Source of the DNA: Muribaculaceae bacterium
GTDB lineage: Bacteria > Bacteroidota > Bacteroidia > Bacteroidales > Muribaculaceae
Assembly (NCBI GenBank): GCA_017621055.1
Contig: JAGATX010000003.1
Coordinates: 1 to 42,869, forward strand
Direction of reading: 5' to 3'
Length of the DNA: 42,869 nt
Shown here: positions 18,171 to 26,403 of the stretch, in pieces
How positions within the stretch are numbered: position 1 is the stretch's first letter
How the letters are laid out: every line of letters begins with the position of its first letter
Translations under genes and position numbers: made by a program
The notes under the pieces: model-generated
What the model saw: only the letters and a program-made list of their open reading frames with translations
What the model was told of the DNA's origin: nothing
The model's database searches: none

Positions 18171-19466
18171 CTATATTGCTTTGGCGTCGAAATGCGCCGC
18201 CTCGAGTTGCTCCCGGCAGAAATCGGCGGTGACGCGGAATTCCTTTGTGGAGGTGGCGGGCAGTTCGTACATCGGGTTCATCATTATTGTTTCGACTATG
18301 GAGCGCAGACCGCGGGCGCCGAGCTTGAACTCTATGGCCTTGACGACGATAAAGTCCAGCGCCTCCTCGTCGAACGAGAGGGCTACTCCGTCCATGGCGA
18401 AGAGCTTTATGTACTGGCGCACGATGGCGTTCTTGGGTTCTGTCAGAATCCGGCGCAGTGCTTCGGCGTCGAGGGGCTGTAGATGCGCCAGGATGGGCAG
18501 TCGGCCTATGATTTCGGGAATGAGTCCGAAGGTCTTGAGGTCCTGGGGCGCCACAAAGCTCATATAGCTGTCACGCTCGATGCGCCGTGCCGCCGGGTCG
18601 GTCGAGAAGCCCACAAAGTTTTTGTTGAGTCGGTGGGCGATGGCCTGCTCGATGCCGTCGAAGGCTCCACCGCAGATAAACAGGATGTTGCGGGTATCGA
18701 CGGCTATCATGGCTTGTTCGGGATGCTTGCGACCTCCTTGCGGCGGAACGTTGACAATCGACCCTTCAAGAAGTTTGAGCAGGCCCTGCTGCACGCCTTC
18801 GCCGCCGACATCGCGGGTGATCGACGGATTGTCGCCCTTGCGGGCTATCTTGTCGATTTCGTCGATGAATACTATGCCGCGCTCGGCACGCGCAACATCG
18901 TAATCGGCAACCTGAAGAAGACGAGTGAGCAGACTCTCGATGTCCTCGCCGACATAACCTGCCTGAGTGAGCACCGTGGCGTCGACGATGGTGAAGGGAA
19001 CATCGAGCATTCGCGCTATTGTCCGAGCTATCAATGTCTTGCCAGTGCCCGTGGGCCCTACCATTATTATGTTGCTCTTTTCAATCTCCACGCCGTCGGC
19101 GTCATCCGGCTGGTCCAGACGTTTGTAGTGGTTGTAAACGGCCACCGACAGATACTTCTTGGCCATGTCCTGACCGACGATATACTGATCCAGAAATGCC
19201 TTGATTTCCGATGGCTTGGGAGCTTCTTTCGCGGCTGGAACCTTCTTTGTCTGACGGGTACCTGCGGTGCCGGAGGCCTGACGTGCACGCCGGCAGGTGG
19301 CTTCCTGCTCGCTCTCGTGCGAGAGGTCGGTGAAGCCCAGCATCTCCGACGCACTGGCTATGCAGTCCACGCATATGTGGGAGTCATCGATAGGTGAGGG
19401 GATGAGGCGTGCACCGTCGCGAGCCGTGCGACCGCAAAAACTGCAATATGCTGTTTTCTTTGCCAT
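18171..19466 (-). CDS. clpX: ATP-dependent Clp protease ATP-binding subunit ClpX
   Basis: An AAA+ unfoldase that feeds substrates to ClpP. The N-terminal zinc-binding domain has Cys8, Cys11, Cys32 and Cys35. Then comes a charged, poorly conserved linker (about 50-85), Walker A GPTGTGKT (137-144), Walker [13 protein letters not shown], and the C-terminal sensor-2 region (ELPATS). 431 residues is slightly long because of the linker. It starts 7 nt after the clpP stop, so the two are co-transcribed. Confidence 0.97.
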   Translation of the reverse strand: MAKKTAYCSFCGRTARDGARLIPSPIDDSHICVDCIASASEMLGFTDLSHESEQEATCRRARQASGTAGTRQTKKVPAAKEAPKPSEIKAFLDQYIVGQDMAKKYLSVAVYNHYKRLDQPDDADGVEIEKSNIIMVGPTGTGKTLIARTIARMLDVPFTIVDATVLTQAGYVGEDIESLLTRLLQVADYDVARAERGIVFIDEIDKIARKGDNPSITRDVGGEGVQQGLLKLLEGSIVNVPPQGGRKHPEQAMIAVDTRNILFICGGAFDGIEQAIAHRLNKNFVGFSTDPAARRIERDSYMSFVAPQDLKTFGLIPEIIGRLPILAHLQPLDAEALRRILTEPKNAIVRQYIKLFAMDGVALSFDEEALDFIVVKAIEFKLGARGLRSIVETIMMNPMYELPATSTKEFRVTADFCREQLEAAHFDAKAI

Positions 19467-19473
19467 AGCCGGC

Positions 19474-20178
19474 TTATGCTTTTTTAGTCTTTGTCAGCAC
19501 CTTGTCGATCATGCCGTATTCCAGGGCTTCTTCAGCGGTCATCCAGTAGTCACGGTCGGAATCACGCTCCACTTTTTCGAGCGGCTGGCCCGAGTGTGTG
19601 GCTATGATGTTGTACAGCTCGGCTTTAAGTTTCTTGATTTCGCGAACGGTGATTTCCATGTCGGAGGCCTGGCCCTGGGCGCCACCCATGGGCTGGTGGA
19701 TCATCACGCGCGAATGCTTCAGCGCAAAGCGCTTGCCCTTCTCGCCGGCGACAAGGAGCACGGCGGCCATCGAGGCGGCGATGCCGGTGCATATGGTGGT
19801 GACATCAGAGCTTATATACTCCATGGTGTCGTAGATACCCAGGCCCGCATAGACAGAGCCGCCGGGCGAGTTGATATATATGCTCACATCCTTGCCCGGT
19901 TCCGCCGAATCGAGGTAGAGAAGCTGGGCCTGGATGACATTGGCGGTATAGTCGTTCACTTCCGTGCCCAAAAAGATAATGCGGTCCATCATCAGGCGTG
20001 AGAATACATCCATCTGCGCAACGTTGAGCTGACGCTCCTCTATGATGGTGGGGCTTATATAGGACGCTACCGGCGTGGCCATGCTGCTTATCTGCCGGCT
20101 GTACTGGTCGAGGGCCAGCCCGTTCATGCCAAGATGGCCTGTGGCGAATTTTCTGAAATCTGTGTTGTTCATTATCAT
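19474..20178 (-). CDS. clpP: ATP-dependent Clp protease proteolytic subunit ClpP
   Basis: A serine protease that forms the tetradecameric ClpP barrel. Catalytic Ser136 is in GIAASMAA, His161 in VMIHQPMGG, and the Asp is in DSDRDYWM near 208-210. 234 residues, with an N-terminal extension of about 30 relative to E. coli mature ClpP. ATG at 20178 is followed by a second ATG two codons on (20172), and either may be used. A consensus promoter lies 53 nt upstream, and the genes downstream (clpX, recQ, kinase-RapZ, MurU) are spaced by 12 nt or less or overlap. Confidence 0.97.
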   Translation of the reverse strand: MIMNNTDFRKFATGHLGMNGLALDQYSRQISSMATPVASYISPTIIEERQLNVAQMDVFSRLMMDRIIFLGTEVNDYTANVIQAQLLYLDSAEPGKDVSIYINSPGGSVYAGLGIYDTMEYISSDVTTICTGIAASMAAVLLVAGEKGKRFALKHSRVMIHQPMGGAQGQASDMEITVREIKKLKAELYNIIATHSGQPLEKVERDSDRDYWMTAEEALEYGMIDKVLTKTKKA

Positions 20179-20230
20179 CTTTACGTTGGTAATGCGCGCC
20201 TTTGACGGCGCCTGTCATTGTTTTTATGTT

Positions 20231-20261
20231 CAAAGTTAGTGAAAATTTACCGGACGACAAA
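20231..20261 (-). promoter_or_regulatory. Promoter of the clpP-clpX operon
   Basis: On the minus strand there is a -33 TTTG (20258-20261), 19 nt, then -7 TAACTTTG (20231-20238). The start site would lie near 20225, giving a leader of about 45 nt before clpP. Confidence 0.75.
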
Positions 20262-20349
20262 ATTTTTTGCAGGCCTATTATAAATTTTTTTGCCGAAATG
20301 GCCTAACTTTGCACTCCGTAAGCACATATTTAGATATAAAACCTATAAT

Positions 20350-20928
20350 ATGGAACGAGAAACAGAACAGGAAATAGCCCGCGGGACAAGCCGCAGCAGC
20401 GACGCCATGCGCGCCGTCAAGGCCGAGTTCCTGGCCATGAAGAATGGCATTGTCGCCGATGCCCTGCGCAAGGCCGGCTCGCCGTTCCGGCTTATTTTCG
20501 GCCTAAATCTCCCGCAGATCGCCGAAATCGCCGCAGCACACGGCACCGACAACGCCCTCGCCGAAGAGCTGTGGGCCAACGTCACTGTCAGAGAAAGCAT
20601 GCTGTTGGCTCCAATGCTCGTCGATACTGCCTCGTTTACCCCTGCCGACGCCCGGCGCTGGTGTGACGCCGTAAACTGTACAGAAGTGGCCGACGTGCTG
20701 TGCCACAGGTTGCTGCGCCATCTGCCCTTCGCTGCCGTTTTAGCACGCCAACTTCTCGAAACAGGCAATGTCACCGATGAATACACCGGCCTGCGCCTCT
20801 TCCTCAATATTTCCCGCACCTGCCCCCAGGCCGCCGAGGCTGCCGCACGGACCCACATCGGCAGCAGCGACCGACGAAACGCACTCCTTGCAGCCGACAT
20901 TATCGACCGCGTTTGCCCGAATGCCTGA
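20350..20928 (+). CDS. Small AlkD-like (DNA alkylation repair family) helical-repeat protein
   Basis: A 192-residue all-helical protein. The middle (ALAEELWANVTVRESMLLAPMLVD, then ADARRWCDAVNCTEVADVLCHRLLRHLPFA) follows the ALK/HEAT repeat pattern of AlkD-type DNA glycosylases: LW...RE..LLA..L, then W....D.WD..D..C and a following FA helix. AlkD itself is about 230 residues, so this is a shortened version. I cannot place the catalytic Asp and aromatic residues with certainty, so activity is doubtful. The start is ATG 20350, preceded by a -7 box TAACTTTG at 20304-20311. It lies head-to-head with clpP and just upstream of valS. Confidence 0.5.
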   Translation: MERETEQEIARGTSRSSDAMRAVKAEFLAMKNGIVADALRKAGSPFRLIFGLNLPQIAEIAAAHGTDNALAEELWANVTVRESMLLAPMLVDTASFTPADARRWCDAVNCTEVADVLCHRLLRHLPFAAVLARQLLETGNVTDEYTGLRLFLNISRTCPQAAEAAARTHIGSSDRRNALLAADIIDRVCPNA

Positions 20929-20943
20929 AATTTGCTAACTTTG
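20912..20943 (+). promoter_or_regulatory. Promoter of valS, overlapping the end of the upstream gene
   Basis: A -33 TTTG (20912-20915), 20 nt, then -7 TAACTTTG (20936-20943). The predicted start is near 20950, leaving about 18 nt before the valS ATG at 20968. The -33 element is inside the last codons of the AlkD-like gene. Confidence 0.75.
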
Positions 20944-20967
20944 CGCAAAAATAAACCATCACTCACA

Positions 20968-23664
20968 ATGAACGAACTGCCCCAGAAATACGATCCCTCC
21001 GTCGTGGAGGACAAATGGTATGAATATTGGGAGAAGCATCGCCTTTTCCACTCCGAACCCGACGCCCGCAAACCTTACACCGTAGTTATACCGCCGCCAA
21101 ACGTTACCGGCGTCCTCCACATGGGCCACATGCTCAACAATACCATTCAGGACATTCTGGTACGCCGAGCACGCATGCAGGGATACAACGCACTATGGGT
21201 GCCAGGCACAGACCATGCATCTATTTCCACCGAAACCAAGGTCATAGCAAAACTCGCAGCCGAAGGCATACGCAAAACCGACCTCACGCGCGAGCAGTTC
21301 CTCGGACATGCATGGGAGTGGACACGCAAGCACGGCGGCATAATCCTCGAACAGCTGCGCAAACTCGGCGCCTCGTGCGACTGGGAGCGCACAGCATTCA
21401 CCATGGACCCGGCACGCAGTGAAAGCGTGGTGAAAGTCTTCGTCGACCTTTACCGCAAAGGCTTGATATACCGCGGACTCCGTATGGTAAACTGGGATCC
21501 GCAGAACCGCACCGCCATCAGCGACGACGAAGTATTCTTCGAACAGGAGCAGAGCAAACTGTACTACCTCAGATACTATCTTACCCCGGACACCGAATTG
21601 GCCGCCGGTTATCAGGCTCCGGAGGGTAGTGTGGTGCATACCGACGCCGACGGCCGGCACTATGCCCTCGTGGCCACCACCCGCCCCGAAACAATAATGG
21701 GCGACACTGCAATGTGCATCAACCCCCGCGATCCCAAGAACGCATGGCTCCGCGGACGCCGCGTGACAGTGCCTCTTGTAGGCCGTCAGGTGCCCGTGAT
21801 AGAAGACCGTTATGTCGACATCGAATTCGGCACCGGTTGCCTCAAAGTGACACCTGCCCACGACAAAAACGACTATATGCTCGGCCAGACACACAACCTC
21901 GAGACCATCGACATCTTCAATGAAGATGCAACCGTGGCTCCCTGCGCCGGAATGTATGTCGGAATGGACCGCTTCGACGTCCGCAAGCAAATCGCCGTGG
22001 ACCTCACCGACGCCGGCCTGATGGAAAAAGTAGAGGACTACGTCAACAACGTCGGCCTGAGCGAACGCACAAAAGTGCCCATCGAGCCACGCCTTTCCCT
22101 GCAATGGTTCGTGAAGATGGACCACTTCGCCGCCCAAAGCCTCGCACCCGTGATGGACGATATCATCCGTTTTGTGCCCGAAAAATACAAGAACACATAT
22201 AAAATATGGCTCGACAACATCAAAGACTGGTGCATCAGCCGCCAGCTCTGGTGGGGGCACCGAATTCCCGCCTGGTTCTATAACGCGCCCGGCGAAGACG
22301 AACGCTTCGTAGTGGCTCACAACGAGGCCGAGGCCCTCGACCTCGCACGCGAGCAATCCGGCAACCCCAACCTCAACGCCGCAGACCTGCGGCGCGACGA
22401 GGGAGCCCTCGACACCTGGTTCTCGTCATGGCTCTGGCCGATAACCCTCTTCGACGGCATAAACAATCCCGGAAACCCCGAGATCAACTACTATTACCCG
22501 ACCGCAACTCTCGTCACTGGTCCCGACATCATATTCTTCTGGGTTGCCCGAATGATAATGGCCGGATACGAATATGTCGGGAAGCAGCCTTTCGACAACG
22601 TATACTTCACCGGCATAGTCCGCGACAGCCTCGGCCGAAAAATGAGCAAAAGCCTCGGCAACTCACCCGATCCTCTCGACCTCATAGCCAAATATGGCGC
22701 CGACGGCGTACGTCTCGGCCTCATGATGTCGGCGCAAGCCGGCAACGACATCATCTACGATGACAAACTCGTGGAGAACGGTCGTAACTTCTGCAACAAA
22801 ATATGGAACTCCTTCCGACTCCTCAAAGGGTGGAATGTCGACGACAACGCCCCACAGCCGCAGATCGCCGCCATCGCAGAGCGTTGGTTCGCTTCCGCCA
22901 TGGACAAAGCCATAGCTGAAATCGACGACTCCTTCACCAAATTCCGCATCAACGATGCCGTGATGACCGTATACCGCCTCTTCCGCGATGATTTCTCGGC
23001 ATGGTACCTCGAAATGATAAAACCCGCCTATGGTGAGCCTATCGACGGCCTCAGCTACCGTCAGGCCGTTAATTTCCTCGACAGCTTGCTGCGCCTGCTC
23101 CATCCGTTCATGCCATTCATCACCGAAGAACTGTGGCAGCATCTGGCTGAGCGAACTGACGGCGAAAGCATAATGTATGCGCCCATGCCCCAGACCGGTA
23201 TGCCCGACAAACAGCTCCTCGACGTTGTCGGCCGCGCCCAGGAAATCGTGAACGGCGTCCGCGGCGTACGTGCCCGCCGAAACATACCCCAGCGCGAAGC
23301 CATCCACCTCCTTGCTTCCGGAACCCTCGAGCCCGAGGCCATCGAAATAATCACCAAACTCGCCGGAGTCGATACAATCGACCAGAATGCCGCACACGAT
23401 GCCGCCGCAACATATTTCATGGTCGGCACAGCCGAATTCGGCATACCGCGCTCCGCCGCCGAGGATACCGGTGCCGAGCGTATCGCCATAGAAAAGGAGA
23501 TTGAATACCTCCGGGGCTTCCTGGCATCCGTCGAGAAAAAACTCTCTAACGAAAGATTCGTTGCTAAAGCTCCGCAAGCCGTAGTCGACGCCGAGCGGCA
23601 GAAACAGGCCGACGCGACAGCCAAAATAGCAACACTGCAGACCCGTCTGCAGGCTCTCAGATGA
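20968..23664 (+). CDS. valS: Valyl-tRNA synthetase
   Basis: Charges tRNA-Val. A class I synthetase with the HIGH motif in [17 protein letters not shown] (about 39-55) and KMSKS in [14 protein letters not shown]. An editing (CP1) domain lies between them, and a C-terminal coiled coil ([24 protein letters not shown]) binds tRNA. 898 residues is typical. The start is ATG 20968 ([11 protein letters not shown]); the frame extends upstream only to a TTG that lies within the promoter. Confidence 0.97.
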   Translation: MNELPQKYDPSVVEDKWYEYWEKHRLFHSEPDARKPYTVVIPPPNVTGVLHMGHMLNNTIQDILVRRARMQGYNALWVPGTDHASISTETKVIAKLAAEGIRKTDLTREQFLGHAWEWTRKHGGIILEQLRKLGASCDWERTAFTMDPARSESVVKVFVDLYRKGLIYRGLRMVNWDPQNRTAISDDEVFFEQEQSKLYYLRYYLTPDTELAAGYQAPEGSVVHTDADGRHYALVATTRPETIMGDTAMCINPRDPKNAWLRGRRVTVPLVGRQVPVIEDRYVDIEFGTGCLKVTPAHDKNDYMLGQTHNLETIDIFNEDATVAPCAGMYVGMDRFDVRKQIAVDLTDAGLMEKVEDYVNNVGLSERTKVPIEPRLSLQWFVKMDHFAAQSLAPVMDDIIRFVPEKYKNTYKIWLDNIKDWCISRQLWWGHRIPAWFYNAPGEDERFVVAHNEAEALDLAREQSGNPNLNAADLRRDEGALDTWFSSWLWPITLFDGINNPGNPEINYYYPTATLVTGPDIIFFWVARMIMAGYEYVGKQPFDNVYFTGIVRDSLGRKMSKSLGNSPDPLDLIAKYGADGVRLGLMMSAQAGNDIIYDDKLVENGRNFCNKIWNSFRLLKGWNVDDNAPQPQIAAIAERWFASAMDKAIAEIDDSFTKFRINDAVMTVYRLFRDDFSAWYLEMIKPAYGEPIDGLSYRQAVNFLDSLLRLLHPFMPFITEELWQHLAERTDGESIMYAPMPQTGMPDKQLLDVVGRAQEIVNGVRGVRARRNIPQREAIHLLASGTLEPEAIEIITKLAGVDTIDQNAAHDAAATYFMVGTAEFGIPRSAAEDTGAERIAIEKEIEYLRGFLASVEKKLSNERFVAKAPQAVVDAERQKQADATAKIATLQTRLQALR

Positions 23665-23674
23665 CAATCAAGCC

Positions 23675-23710
23675 CTCCAGAATATGTTATAGAGCATATT
23701 TGGCGTTTTT
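23675..23710 (+). terminator. Possible terminator after valS
   Basis: AATATG (23681-23686) pairs with CATATT across an 8-nt loop, and the stem is followed within a few bases by T5. It is AT-rich and weak, about 15 nt after the valS stop. Confidence 0.35.
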
Positions 23711-23722
23711 CATCCCCCAAAA

Positions 23723-23754
23723 CTTGCAAGATAGAACACTTTGACCTATCTTTG
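23723..23754 (+). promoter_or_regulatory. Promoter of the small RNA at 23.76 kb
   Basis: A -33 CTTG (TTG at 23724-23726), 20 nt, then -7 TATCTTTG (23747-23754). No ORF follows; the transcript would start near 23761 and run to the strong terminator at 24000-24050. Confidence 0.7.
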
Positions 23755-23760
23755 CGTTAT

Positions 23761-24045
23761 AAAATCAAAGGCAAGAGAGCCTGATAACAATTTTTTTTGA
23801 CATCGATACACCACATCAAAGCGGATTGGGAAACTCGTCAATTATATGTGAAATACCGAGACAAGCTTAGCCGACCAATGGCGGGCCTCAGCCGGCACCT
23901 GCGTGCCGGTAGCCTTTGAGCCGGAGGATTACAAAGGACGGCGAGCACTCAAATCCTGTCTTTTCGGAGTTTCATCGCATCCTTTGATGTGGCTCTTATA
24001 AAAGCCGCGCACCTTGTGTCACCACACCGTGCGCGGCTTTTCTTT
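23761..24045 (+). ncRNA. Free-standing structured small RNA, possibly 6S-like
   Basis: About 285 nt with its own promoter and an intrinsic terminator but no ORF. The centre folds as one long irregular rod. 23811-23821 pairs perfectly with 23982-23992 (11 bp). GCG-AT/GAAACTC (23821-23836) pairs with GAGTTTC-ATCGC (23967-23978). CCGA/GACA pairs further in. The tip is CCGGCAC-CTGC-GTGCCGG (23892-23909). An 18-nt one-sided bulge (about 23838-23855) interrupts the rod. A rod of about 180 nt with a central opening resembles 6S RNA, but I cannot confirm the family. It is not tmRNA, RNase P RNA or SRP RNA by any motif I can see. Confidence 0.6.
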
Positions 24046-24050
24046 GTTTT
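24000..24050 (+). terminator. Strong intrinsic terminator of the small RNA
   Basis: A perfect 13-bp stem (24000-24012, AAAAGCCGCGCAC, with 24029-24041) with a 16-nt loop, followed by CTTTGTTTT. Confidence 0.9.
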
Positions 24051-24171
24051 CTGAAAGAGCCGTTCATCTTAACATTTATTGTTGAACGTGTACTTAAACC
24101 ATTTGTGTTCGAGAGCGTCTTAATGATGTGAACAGCAAAAATATTGTCAAAACATATAATATAACATCATT

Positions 24172-24663
24172 ATGAAAAAAGTACTGTTGGCACTCGCCAT
24201 AGTAGTAGCAACCTTCTCGCTCAACGCTCAGACCCCCACGCCCGCAACCCCGGCATCCACAACACCCGGAGCATGCACCGAACAGCCCGCATGCGCCGCA
24301 AATCCCCGTGCCGAATGCGCCAATCCCTTCGCAGGCCTCGACCTCACCGCCGAACAGCAGACAGCACTCGACGCACTCCGCGCCAATTGCCGAGCAGACC
24401 GCGACAGCAGCCGACAGCAGCGCACAGAAGCTAAACGCGAACGCCTCGCACAGATCAAAGAAATACTTACCCCCGAACAATACGTCAAATTCCTCGAGAA
24501 CGCATTCGTCAACGCCAACCATCGGCCACAAGCCCGTCCCGCCCGCGACCGTCACCGCCACGGGAACGGCGCATGTCGCGAACGCCGCGCTAACCGCGCT
24601 GCCCGCCACAACCAGGCCGTAGCAACGCCCGCAGTAGCACCCGCTGCAGCACCCGCACAATAA
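24172..24663 (+). CDS. Secreted Spy/CpxP-like (LTxxQ) small protein
   Basis: 163 residues. A signal peptide (MKKVLLALAIVVATFSLNAQ) is followed by a Thr/Pro/Ala-rich, Cys-containing stretch. A helical core follows with two LTxxQ-type motifs, LTAEQQ (about 57-62) and LTPEQY (about 100-105), spaced as in periplasmic Spy/CpxP stress proteins. The tail is basic then Ala/Pro-rich (APAAAPAQ). LTxxQ proteins bind unfolded proteins or metals in the periplasm; the role here is inferred from these motifs only. No TAnnTTTG box is evident upstream, where an AT-rich stretch (CATATAATATAAC) precedes the ATG. Confidence 0.6.
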   Translation: MKKVLLALAIVVATFSLNAQTPTPATPASTTPGACTEQPACAANPRAECANPFAGLDLTAEQQTALDALRANCRADRDSSRQQRTEAKRERLAQIKEILTPEQYVKFLENAFVNANHRPQARPARDRHRHGNGACRERRANRAARHNQAVATPAVAPAAAPAQ

Positions 24664-24683
24664 TCTAAAATAGACCCACACCT

Positions 24684-24729
24684 AAAACGCAGATTTCCGT
24701 ACCCAAAAGCACGGAAATCTGCGTTTTTT
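24684..24729 (+). terminator. Intrinsic terminator after the Spy-like gene
   Basis: A stem of about 17 bp (AAAACGCAGATTTCCGT at 24684-24700 with 24711-24727), a 10-nt loop and a T run at the 3' end. Confidence 0.9.
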
Positions 24730-24789
24730 GCCCGATAACACCGAAAATACCGCGAAAAGCCGAATTTTCACATGAAAAACACAAAAAAA

Positions 24790-24821
24790 TTTCGATTATC
24801 AAAAATAAAACATTAACTTTG
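24790..24821 (+). promoter_or_regulatory. Promoter of tRNA-Ser
   Basis: The -7 box TAACTTTG (24814-24821) lies 15 nt before the tRNA. The -33 match is imperfect (TTTCG, 24790-24794) at 19-nt spacing. Confidence 0.6.
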
Positions 24822-24836
24822 CACTCGCAAACACAA

Positions 24837-24924
24837 GGAGCGATGCTCGAGTGGCTGAAGAGGCACGCCTGGAAAGCGTGTATACGCCAAAAGCGTATCG
24901 GGGGTTCGAATCCCCCTCGCTCCG
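24837..24924 (+). tRNA. tRNA-Ser (GGA), probable phage attachment site
   Basis: An 88-nt class II tRNA. The acceptor GGAGCGA pairs with TCGCTCC. The anticodon arm CACGC-CTGGAAA-GCGTG gives GGA. A long variable arm (TATACGCC...GCGTAT) and T-loop TTCGAAT are present. A tyrosine recombinase starts 190 nt downstream on the same strand, so the 3' half of this gene is the likely attB/attL core. Confidence 0.96.
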
Positions 24925-24930
24925 CAAGAT

Positions 24931-24966
24931 AAGGCACTGATTATCAGACGTATAGTCAGTGCCTTT
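24931..24966 (+). terminator. Terminator of tRNA-Ser
   Basis: AAGGCACTGA (24931-24940) pairs with TCAGTGCCTT (24956-24965) around a 15-nt loop, just after the tRNA and ending in a short T run. Confidence 0.8.
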
Positions 24967-25011
24967 ATTCTAAAAATTAGAGCTAAACGCTCAAAAAAAA
25001 ACGGTCAGATT

Positions 25012-25081
25012 GCCGAAAGTTACGGAAAAGCGCCGAAGTTTGCGGAAATAAAACTGCTCCAAAAACTGCTCCACTGCTCCA
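25012..25081. repeat. Clustered short direct repeats between tRNA-Ser and the integrase
   Basis: Two 18-nt near-copies, GCCGAAAGTTACGGAAAA (25012-25029) and GCCGAAGTTTGCGGAAAT (25032-25049), are followed by three exact ACTGCTCCA copies (25053, 25065, 25073). Such arrays beside an attachment site are typical of arm-type integrase or excisionase sites. That role is inferred from position. Confidence 0.5.
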
Positions 25082-25113
25082 CAACATAGGCAAGACCACA
25101 ATTTTTTGAGCCT

Positions 25114-26403
25114 ATGGCAACAGCAAAATTCTACCTCGACACAAGAAAGTCGGGAGGCGACAAGAAAAAATTGGTGTCGCTGAAAATCGCTATCAACCAT
25201 CGTAGCGGAACGAGTTTCATAGTCCTTGACATCCAACTGCTCCCCTCGCAATGGGACAAGGCTACCTCACGAGTTATAGCGCATCCTCAAAAAGATTTAT
25301 TGAACCGAGTGGCACAGAGCAAAATGGGAGCAGTCAATTCCATTTTGTTGGAGATGTCTTCGCTCGGTCAGATAAACAAGCTGACCGCGACTGAGCTGTG
25401 CAAGGCTATCAAGGCTCAACTTCAACCCGAAGACGAGTCGGAGGAGAAGAAGCCTAAAGAAGACCCGAATACGTTCTTGAAGTGGTTCGACCGCTTCACT
25501 GAGCGCAAGAAAGGCCGTACCAACGGCATATATGACGCCACACGCAAACGCCTGGTGTCATGGCTCGGTGAGGAAGCTCTCGGCAAGGTAAAATTCGAGG
25601 ACATCAAAATCTCATGGCTTGAAGATTTTCAGGACTTCCTCGCTGAGACGAATACGGCAAATTCCATAGCCATACACCTGCGCAATATCCGCGCCGTGGT
25701 AAATTACGCCATCGACAACGAAGTTACCACCTACTATGCTTTCCGTCGCTTCAAGATTAAGACGGAAGCCACACGCAAGCGCAACTTCGACATCAACACC
25801 CTGCGTCGCATCTTCAACCACAAGTGCGCAGAGGAATGGCAGCAGAAGTACCTCGATTTCTTCAAGCTGTCGTTCATGCTCGTAGGTATCAACGTAGTAG
25901 ACCTTTGCGGCCTCACGAAAATCTCGCAGGGGCGCATTGAGTACATTCGTGCCAAAACTCATCGGCCTTACTCAATAAAGGTTGAAAAAGAGGCGCGAGA
26001 GATAATCAAGCGCTATGCAGGAAATGAGTTGCTTGTCAACTTCTGCGAGAGTTATGCCAACTACCGCCACTTCTACAACAACCTCTGCAAAGGGTTGAAC
26101 GAGATAAAGGAACAGTTGGGACTCGACGAACTGACAACCTATTGGGCGCGTCACTCATGGGCCACAATAGCCCGTAAGCTGAAAATCAGCAAGGACACAA
26201 TAGCCCTCGCTCTCGGACACGGAAGCCATACCGTGACCGACATCTACATTGAAGAAGATATGGCCGAGGTGGACGAAGCCAACCGCAAAGTCCTCGACTA
26301 TGTGCTGTACGGTGGCACGGCATCGGAAGAACCTGCAAAGAAGAAACGCGGCAGACCGAGGAAGTCAGCCGCGCCGGAGGGAGCAAGGTCAGAAGTGGCC
26401 TAA
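25114..26403 (+). CDS. Phage tyrosine recombinase (integrase)
   Basis: 429 residues. The arm-binding N-terminus (about 1-105) is followed by a SAM-like core-binding domain (FLKWFDRFTERKK... about 120-215) and a catalytic domain. The nucleophile is Tyr378 (TVTDIY) after the LGHGSHT box. The second conserved Arg is in YWARHSWAT, with Tyr in place of the usual His of HxxR. The first Arg box reads GINVVDLCGL, so the usual catalytic Arg is an Asn, a variation I recall from several Bacteroidota integrases. A basic Ala/Pro/Arg tail follows (KKKRGRPRK). It reads away from tRNA-Ser into the phage. Its stop overlaps the convergent tail gene's stop by 4 bp. Confidence 0.93.
   Translation: MATAKFYLDTRKSGGDKKKLVSLKIAINHRSGTSFIVLDIQLLPSQWDKATSRVIAHPQKDLLNRVAQSKMGAVNSILLEMSSLGQINKLTATELCKAIKAQLQPEDESEEKKPKEDPNTFLKWFDRFTERKKGRTNGIYDATRKRLVSWLGEEALGKVKFEDIKISWLEDFQDFLAETNTANSIAIHLRNIRAVVNYAIDNEVTTYYAFRRFKIKTEATRKRNFDINTLRRIFNHKCAEEWQQKYLDFFKLSFMLVGINVVDLCGLTKISQGRIEYIRAKTHRPYSIKVEKEAREIIKRYAGNELLVNFCESYANYRHFYNNLCKGLNEIKEQLGLDELTTYWARHSWATIARKLKISKDTIALALGHGSHTVTDIYIEEDMAEVDEANRKVLDYVLYGGTASEEPAKKKRGRPRKSAAPEGARSEVA

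Noticed and set aside
24665-24937. A 90-codon minus-strand frame reading ERGGFEPPIRF
   Set aside because: It is the antisense of tRNA-Ser; this peptide is a well-known false gene call over serine tRNAs.
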